The position numbers and the translations under genes were made by a program. Of a stretch of 24,772 bases of DNA, positions 19,897-24,772 are shown piece after piece. Under the pieces are notes generated by a model. The model had not been told where the DNA came from and did no database searches. It saw nothing but the letters and a program-made list of their open reading frames with translations. Source of the DNA: Paraglomus occultum. Taxonomy: Eukaryota; Glomeromycota; Glomeromycetes; Paraglomerales; Paraglomeraceae. How positions within the stretch are numbered: position 1 is the stretch's first letter; each line of letters starts with the position of its first letter. The stretch spans positions 1 through 24,772 of the forward strand of contig CAJVPJ010000452.1 of NCBI GenBank assembly GCA_910592205.1, read 5' to 3'.

Positions 19897-19981
19897 AAGT
19901 TTGACTAAAAATATTTAAATAGAAGCGAACGGAGAATTCTCGAACTTTTAATAATAATAATGATGAAGTTTACTAAACCAG

Positions 19982-20037
19982 TCACGTGAATACGAGTTGT
20001 GTCTTGTTACACACGGCGAATTAATTAAATCACGTGA
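19982..20037. promoter_or_regulatory. Pair of TCACGTGA palindromes (E-box) before the kinase-family gene
   Basis: TCACGTGA occurs at 19982-19989 and again, identical, at 20030-20037, 48 bp apart and 50-106 bp before the ATG at 20088. CACGTG is the classical site of bHLH factors such as Pho4 and Cbf1 in fungi. The spacing and position suggest a promoter element; function is inferred. Confidence 0.45.
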
Positions 20038-20087
20038 ACAATAATATTTATTAGAACGTGTTCGTGGCAATTTGGTAACAGATCATT

Positions 20088-21053
20088 ATGGGTAACTTTA
20101 TCTCGAATTTTACTTCTTCGTTGTCTCATACTTCAGGATGTCCGGCAATTGACAATTTGATTAGACGAATGTCAACTGACACTTACCCTCTTCAATGGAT
20201 CGATATAACAACATATGCTGCCATAAAATCAAGTCCAGAAAGTATTAATGGTCAAACCATCGTTCGCGTTACAAGTAATAGGGGGACAGACATGCTGTCA
20301 TTAATTGGAAGTGCCGAAAAATGTACGCCAGAATATATAAGTGAGCTTGCCAGAGTGTACTTACTTCAAAAGCGTTATTCATGGGAAACTGTTATCAGTC
20401 ATTTCAGAAGATATCCGATATGGGCTTCTAATATTGAGATAAATGGGATTACCAAGTATTGTGATAACTATTATCTGGTAACTACTGAATACATTTACGA
20501 TTATTATCGCCTATATGGTTTCTGCTCGGCATGTGGATTGCTGAGATGTAGTCCCGTGTGGTGCATTTGTGGCCATAAAGAAGTGTTCAACGGTTGGACT
20601 AGCAATAATAAGAAACTTGACGAGTTTATTAAGAAATCGCAATTACAAACAAATTCAGCAAACGAGGCCTATTTGGAATGGATTCCATTCGATTGTATTG
20701 AAAATGGTGGGCGTCGCATAGAAATATATACCCCGATCATTTTTTCTAATGTAAAATTAATCCCGCTCGAGATAACGGATGAAACGGATTATGATAAGGT
20801 AAACTGTTAATATTTTGTGAACATTATATCGCTAGTTATTAATTTTGAGTTCCCCCAGCTATGTGATGACCACCCGGATTTGCTTATTCCTACTATTTGG
20901 AGCACTATCGGATTTACATTTGACAAAGAATCGCAAACATACTTTTTAATTAAAGACGTGAATGAAGTTGGCCTTTGTCTGGCATGTACAGCACCATTAG
21001 CACCTTCGTTGAAGTCGTTTTGTTTTAAATGCCTTTCATTGGACTACCGGTAA
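20088..21053 (+). CDS. Zinc-ribbon protein of the expanded Glomeromycotina kinase family, two exons
   Basis: Exons 20088-20798 and 20859-21053 (60-nt GT-AG intron, phase 0) give 301 residues. The start MGNFIS fits the N-myristoylation pattern (Gly2, Ser6). Visible blocks: a WID strand (37-39); a hinge-like GITKYCDNYYLV (120-131); a first zinc ribbon with C146/C149 and C159/C161 (the last pair one residue short of the usual CxxC); the family signature NGWTSNNKKLDEFIKKSQL (168-186); LEWIPFD (196-202); a second hinge-like GFTFDKESQTYFLI (255-268); and a perfect ribbon C277/C280/C292/C295. In related proteins this layout leads into a kinase domain. Here a TAA stops it, and a broken kinase follows in other frames, so the two parts were probably one gene. 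Two E-box palindromes lie just upstream. It may still make a short protein without a kinase. Confidence 0.6.
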
Positions 21054-22406
21054 CAAAATCATGGCGTGATGGTGTGCTTCATGAAGACGGCTATCTACGA
21101 TGGATAGAGTACTATCGGTTGACGAACGTGCGAAGGGCCCCCATCATTACACCATGGATGCACGCATACAGCGGATTGTTTAGAACCGGCAAGAAATAAA
21201 CTAATTAAAGTGATACTCAAGAAGATAGTCGATGGACAATGTGCGCAGTCGTTTGATTTTTATCAAGTAAAAGAACTTTGACGCGTAAATGTTGCTACGT
21301 TCAAATAGTATAGACGTGTTTTGATCAAATTTAAATTGTACTGTTTAACCAAAGACTACCCGGAAATACTGTCAGCAACTGATAATATTTGGATCATTGG
21401 TATCACATCTACTCAGGACTATTATTTAGTATTTCATCATGAGATAGACACGATACTTGATGAACGCTTGTATCTGCCATTTGGTGATTTCCAGATTATT
21501 CAGGATGTCGACATTAATGTAATCGAAGAAATTGGATCGGGTGGTTATACAATAGTTCATACTGCCAAATATAAAAACGCTTCAGAAGAACTTGTTGTTC
21601 TCAGGCGCTTTAAAAATTTTGAAGAAATGACGGACATTTTTATTTTCGTGGTAGGCCAGCTCTAGCATCATTAATCCAACTTATGTTGGATCCGAACATT
21701 TATTATTTTTCTTCATAGGTTGTAAATCATGCCAAATGTTCTGCTCATTTTTGGGACAGCGACAATTTTTTAAGACTTTTATGGAGTTATGCGACAACAG
21801 GAGACGAACGAGTACATGGTTATTGTACAATATGCTAAGCATGGTAATTTGTGGTCTTATCTGGAGCAGAATTTTAACAAAATGACATGGAAGATGAAAT
21901 GTGAGTTTTTGGGTGATCTTGCACTTGGTCTGCATTGGATTCATAACTGCGGATTGGTACATAGAAACCTCCATGGAGGCAACATAGCCGTGGATGCCAA
22001 CCCCCGTCGTACGTGGCATAGAGGTGCTTCTCTGCCTAGACCATTACTTCTCGATCTTGGTCAAGCTCGATCGGAAAAATACGAGTCAACTTCCATTAAA
22101 GGAGTCTTGCCTTTTGTTGCGCCGGAAGTTTTTTCTACGGGCAAATTTACTAAGCAGTCAGACACATATGCCTTCGGTATTATTATGTATTTGCTTGCTA
22201 GCGGTGAACCGCCTTTCAGAAATAGACAATTTGATAATAGTTTAGTACATGATATTTCGAATGAACTACGACCATGGATGCCTCATTCAGCACCAACAGT
22301 TTATAAGTCTCTTGCCAAGATGTGTTGTGCTACCGATCCTGACAAACGTCCAGATATGGTGCAGGACGTCTATACTCGACAATCACGTGATTTGTTTCAA
22401 TTTTAA
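21054..22406 (+). pseudogene. Frame-broken pseudokinase continuing the preceding gene
   Basis: A third preamble module (SWRDG, LRWIEYYRLTNV at about 21097-21132) runs into a stop near 21200. A shifted frame goes on with KKIVDGQCAQSFDFYQ. A possible 42-nt intron (21268-21309) joins it to LYCLTKD and GITSTQDYYLV. A glycine loop GSGGYTIV follows (about 21536-21560). The beta-3 motif reads VVLR where VAIK is expected, so the ATP-anchoring Lys is Arg. An intron (about 21650-21719) precedes DSDNFLR. One base out of frame near 21779, an open stretch (205 codons to 22406) gives the hinge, HRN in place of HRD (Asn at 21966-21968), DLG, APE and the C-lobe. With both catalytic residues changed, this would not phosphorylate even if the frame were whole. 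The break could be real or an assembly slip. Confidence 0.65.
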
Positions 22407-22453
22407 TTGACCAATAGTATCGTATCGTAATATGATTACATCTTATTCTTGTT

Positions 22454-22592
22454 CTTTAAAGCCCTATAACTTTTTACACAGACATTATTTTTAAAATTGA
22501 ACCGGTAACTTTGTAGAGCTTACTGTGAAGAACAAAAGTACCAGTCAGATTTTAAAAATAATATCTGTGTAAAAAGTTGAAGGGGTTTAAAG
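22454..22592. repeat. 139-bp palindromic element, copy 1
   Basis: Arms 22454-22497 and 22549-22592 are inverted copies (44 bp, few mismatches), both starting CTTTAAA inward. The centre is also partly self-complementary (ACCGGTAACTTTGT against ACAAAAGTACCAGT), so transcripts or single strands could form one long hairpin. A GATGCCTAA tail follows in both copies. It encodes nothing; it is probably a MITE. Confidence 0.75.
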
Positions 22593-22699
22593 ATGCCTAA
22601 ATAATTCGAATGGTCCGTACCATATTTAGTTCGATCTACCAATTTTAACCAATTATATGCTACTAATACGTTGTTTCAATTTCGATCAAAAGTTATGGA

Positions 22700-22838
22700 T
22701 TTTAAAACCCTATAACTTTTTACACAGATATTATTTTTAAAATTTGACCGGTAACTTTGTAGAGCTTACTGTGGAGAACAAAAGTACCAGTCAGATTTTA
22801 AAAATAATATCTGTGTAAAAAGTTGAAGGAGTTTAAAG
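22700..22838. repeat. 139-bp palindromic element, copy 2
   Basis: This is the same element as copy 1, in the same orientation, 107 bp further on, with arms reading CCCTATAACTTTTTACACAG and its complement. It differs by a handful of substitutions, mostly near the ends, and is also followed by GATGCCTAA. The two copies arose by nearby insertion or by local duplication. Confidence 0.75.
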
Positions 22839-23675
22839 ATGCCTAATATGTGATTGTCGAGTATAGATTTCCTGCACCATATCTATATCTATTACTATAT
22901 ATATATTGGGGGGGGTCTTACGTGAGTAGTTTTACAAACATATGGCAAGCCCCTTATAAAATTTACGTAAGGAGTTTTTTTCCGCCGATTATTTTTACAA
23001 TAAGTATTAAACGTATAATCTTCAAAATCGATAGGCTTTTGAAGGAAGCAAGCTACCGGCCTGAGACTATGACAATATATGCTGTAATGCGTGCTCTTTA
23101 AACTGACGCACGCATTTTTTCGCTACTCTTATAAAAAAGTTATGGAAAATTGCAAATAAGTAAGTTTTAACAATAAAAACTTGCATTTTGTGTCAAGTAA
23201 ATCGAAAAATCGACTGCTCACGTTTGTTTGCCCATTGATCGCGTGTACGTTATAGCACACTAGTTAGTGTGCGTACATTTATTTGTGAAGCTAGCAGGAT
23301 TTGAATTCATCGTATTTCGCTATCAGTCAAATGATCGGCAATGAATGATGCTTAATTTAGAAATCAAAAAAAAAAAAAATCCCGAACTTGCGTTTATATT
23401 TGGCACTTGGCAAAAATATCAGGAAAATAATAAAACTAAGCCACCGTAATAGCGCAGCCAAGTTTTTTTTTTGTTCAGATTAATTTTCTACAAGTAGAAA
23501 TCAGCTCGTATTATGCAAATTTGATATGCCAAGTACGCCAAGAATTAATTGCCAAAAATTGTAAACTGTTTTATAAACAGTCCCTAGAGTAAAATTTCTA
23601 TCTGTTTCCCTACTCTCACCTAATTCTTGGTTTAAAAAATTTGTACTTCTTAATAAAAGAATAGTCAACGTCATA
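22839..23675. other. AT-rich intergenic stretch with small inverted repeats
   Basis: No gene is supported; a frame from 22850 to 23101 has tract-like composition and no recognisable motif. There is an ATAT tract followed by a G-run (about 22893-22917) and a short perfect stem GCACACTA/TAGTGTGC (23255-23272). Ten-bp inverted ends CCAAGAATTA/TAATTCTTGG bound 23538-23630. The last could be a 93-bp foldback element, but the arms are too short to be sure. Confidence 0.4.
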
Positions 23676-24700
23676 ATGCCACAAAAAAATTAACGTGGCC
23701 AACACTAGACAAAATTCGCCCTCAAGGAAAAAATAAAAAGCAATCTGAATCTGAGCTTAATACCGTTTCAGAAATTTTACGAGTTGAAATATCGGCAGAT
23801 GTTAGCGCTCCACACTTAGACGAAATTTGCCCTCAAGGAGAAAATATAAAGCAATCTGAATTTGAACTTGATACCGTTTCGGAAAATTTCCGAGTTGAAA
23901 CAAGATCTAGTATTCAACACTTAGACGAAATTTGCCCTCAAGAAAAAGATATAAAATTATCCAAATCTGAGCTTTCCGTCGACTGTAATATTGTTTCAGA
24001 AGATTTCCGAGCTGAACTGTCAGTACAAGATTCTAGTATTGTAACAGAAATTGCAAATGCGACTAATATTTCTGGATTATCTACAAACGCAAACCCGTCA
24101 AGACTATTAGAAGATGGAGATACGCCTGAATCAAACGTTAAAAACGCGAATAGGCTAGTAAAAAAGAGAGCCGAATTAATTAATCGAATTAAATTTCTAC
24201 CTGACGATGAAATCAATGATGCCTGCTATCTTTTCGAAACGATGATATATGCCGGTGGAAACCGACATGGAAAGATTTTCTCACGGTACTTAGTAAAGAC
24301 TTTGTTATAAGCGGACTGCACAAAAAAGACTCTTCCAGCAGAGCAATACAGTATAAAATAAAATTATTGAAAAAAAACTTCGAAAGGATATAGGAATTGC
24401 TAAATCTCGTGTTCACTCACTTTCTACAAAAGTAGCAAAGGCAGAAGATGCCAAAACTCGATATATAAAAAAAAATTCGTTCAGTAAACCGAAAACGTAA
24501 AGACATATCATCAGAACAATTTAGAAAAATTAATGAAAAGTAATAAAAACGAATACACGACAAAATTTGTGCAATTTGCCACTGAACTTAGCAATATAGG
24601 AACCATATCACTTTCATCAACGGTAGAATGTACGAAAAAGATGTATTCGTTCTTAACAGGAAAAAAACCCGACAAATGGCTCACCACTAGTACAGTACAG
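23676..24700 (+). pseudogene. Transposon-type protein gene with in-frame repeats, frame-broken
   Basis: ATG 23676 opens MPQKN and stops after five codons. One base away, across a run of seven A (23683-23689), a frame stays open from 23684 to TAA at 24308-24310 (208 codons). Its first 110 residues are three repeats starting LDKIRPQ, LDEICPQ and LDEICPQ. The rest is basic and helical (KNANRLVKKRAELINRIKF). The sense then continues in shifted frames: WKDFLTVLSKDFVISGLHKK (about 24265-24325), LRKDIGIAKSRVHSLSTKVA (about 24380-24440), and ELSNIGTISLSSTVECTKKM (about 24587-24645) with FLTGKKPDKWL. I recall this last block from repeated, transposon-associated proteins of arbuscular mycorrhizal fungi; its biochemical role is unknown to me. 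At least four frame breaks make it a pseudogene, with the C-terminal domain running into tandem repeats. Confidence 0.5.
23705..24030 (+). repeat. Three tandem in-frame coding repeats (111, 105 and about 105 bp)
   Basis: Units start at 23705, 23816 and 23921. Each begins with a Leu-Asp codon pair then AAATT or GAAATT, and each carries CCTCAAG, a KQSE- or KLSK-type motif, VSE and FRVE or FRAE. All three share one reading frame despite the length difference (37 against 35 codons), which means they were duplicated while the gene was still translated. Confidence 0.75.
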
Positions 24701-24758
24701 TCGACCTCCCATACAGTCACCTCCCATACAGTCACATTTGCTTACAGTCACACATTTG
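24691..24758. repeat. Short tandem repeats built on ACAGTC
   Basis: ACCTCCCATACAGTC is repeated head to tail (24704-24718, 24719-24733). It is flanked by shorter variants (TACAGTACAGTCG before, TTACAGTCACACATTTG after). The repeats may continue past the window edge. Confidence 0.6.
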
Positions 24759-24772
24759 TTCAGTCCCGAATT

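Larger units (their letters stand above)
18786..20087. other. Transposon-derived and AT-rich intergenic region
   Basis: No gene is supported. A plus-strand frame open from about 19411 to 19663 (84 codons, hydrophobic C-terminus, no early ATG) is unrecognised. Two repeat patches and two promoter-type palindromes are listed separately. The last 100 bases are the upstream region of the gene at 20088. Confidence 0.45.

Noticed and set aside
22893-22917. ATAT tract followed by a G-run as a possible telomere or G-quadruplex
   Set aside because: There is only one G-run and no repeated telomere unit, so neither can be supported.
23938-24216. 92-codon minus-strand frame rich in Ser
   Set aside because: The plus strand carries an in-frame repeat protein here; the minus frame is its shadow.
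24704-24758. CRISPR-like short repeats at the window end
   Set aside because: Units are contiguous 15-bp tandems without spacers, in a eukaryotic context; this is a minisatellite.

Overview
The window reads as nuclear DNA of a fungus, most likely an arbuscular mycorrhizal one (Glomeromycotina). It is AT-rich, its genes carry many short GT-AG introns, it holds a fungal tricalbin, and it contains members of the zinc-ribbon/kinase family that is greatly expanded in those fungi. Wide stretches are filled with decayed DNA transposons and small foldback elements. The lineage call comes from recognised protein families, not from a search.

Layout. 1-1145: a broken transposon-type protein gene, then a 258-bp foldback element. 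1522-3300 (minus): a nuclease-like domain joined to a CK1/VRK-like protein kinase, the design known from Crinkler-type effectors. 3400-4640: a motif cluster and a Tc1-like transposase relic. 4650-6450: no gene I can defend. 6451-7380 (minus): two relics, the second a clear A32-like DNA-packaging ATPase, a hallmark of large DNA viruses and polinton-like elements, next to an 84-bp TA-flanked foldback element. 8145-9446 (plus): an intact five-exon gene for an arginine-rich, two-helix membrane protein that I do not recognise, with a duplicated last coding exon. 9674-10790 (plus): a pseudogene of a double AAA+ ATPase of the CDC48/AFG2 type. 11409-11627: a second Tc1-like fragment.

12339-18195 (minus) is the best gene in the window: a tricalbin (membrane hairpin, SMP lipid-transfer domain, six C2 domains), which I assembled as 20 exons encoding 1384 residues with every junction in phase. 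It would tether the endoplasmic reticulum to the plasma membrane. 18196-20087 holds transposon scraps. 20088-22406 (plus) is a zinc-ribbon/kinase-family locus built from repeated modules and ending in a frame-broken kinase domain that has lost its catalytic Asp and Lys. 22454-22838 holds two copies of a 139-bp palindrome. 23676-24700 is another transposon-type gene with in-frame repeats, and the window ends in short tandem repeats.

The genes do not form a pathway. The window is a tricalbin housekeeping gene and one lineage-specific membrane gene, set in a repeat-rich region holding effector-like kinases, transposon remains and one virus-derived remnant. Exon joins, frameshifts and motif calls were made by eye. 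Family assignments rest on recognised motifs and no database was consulted.
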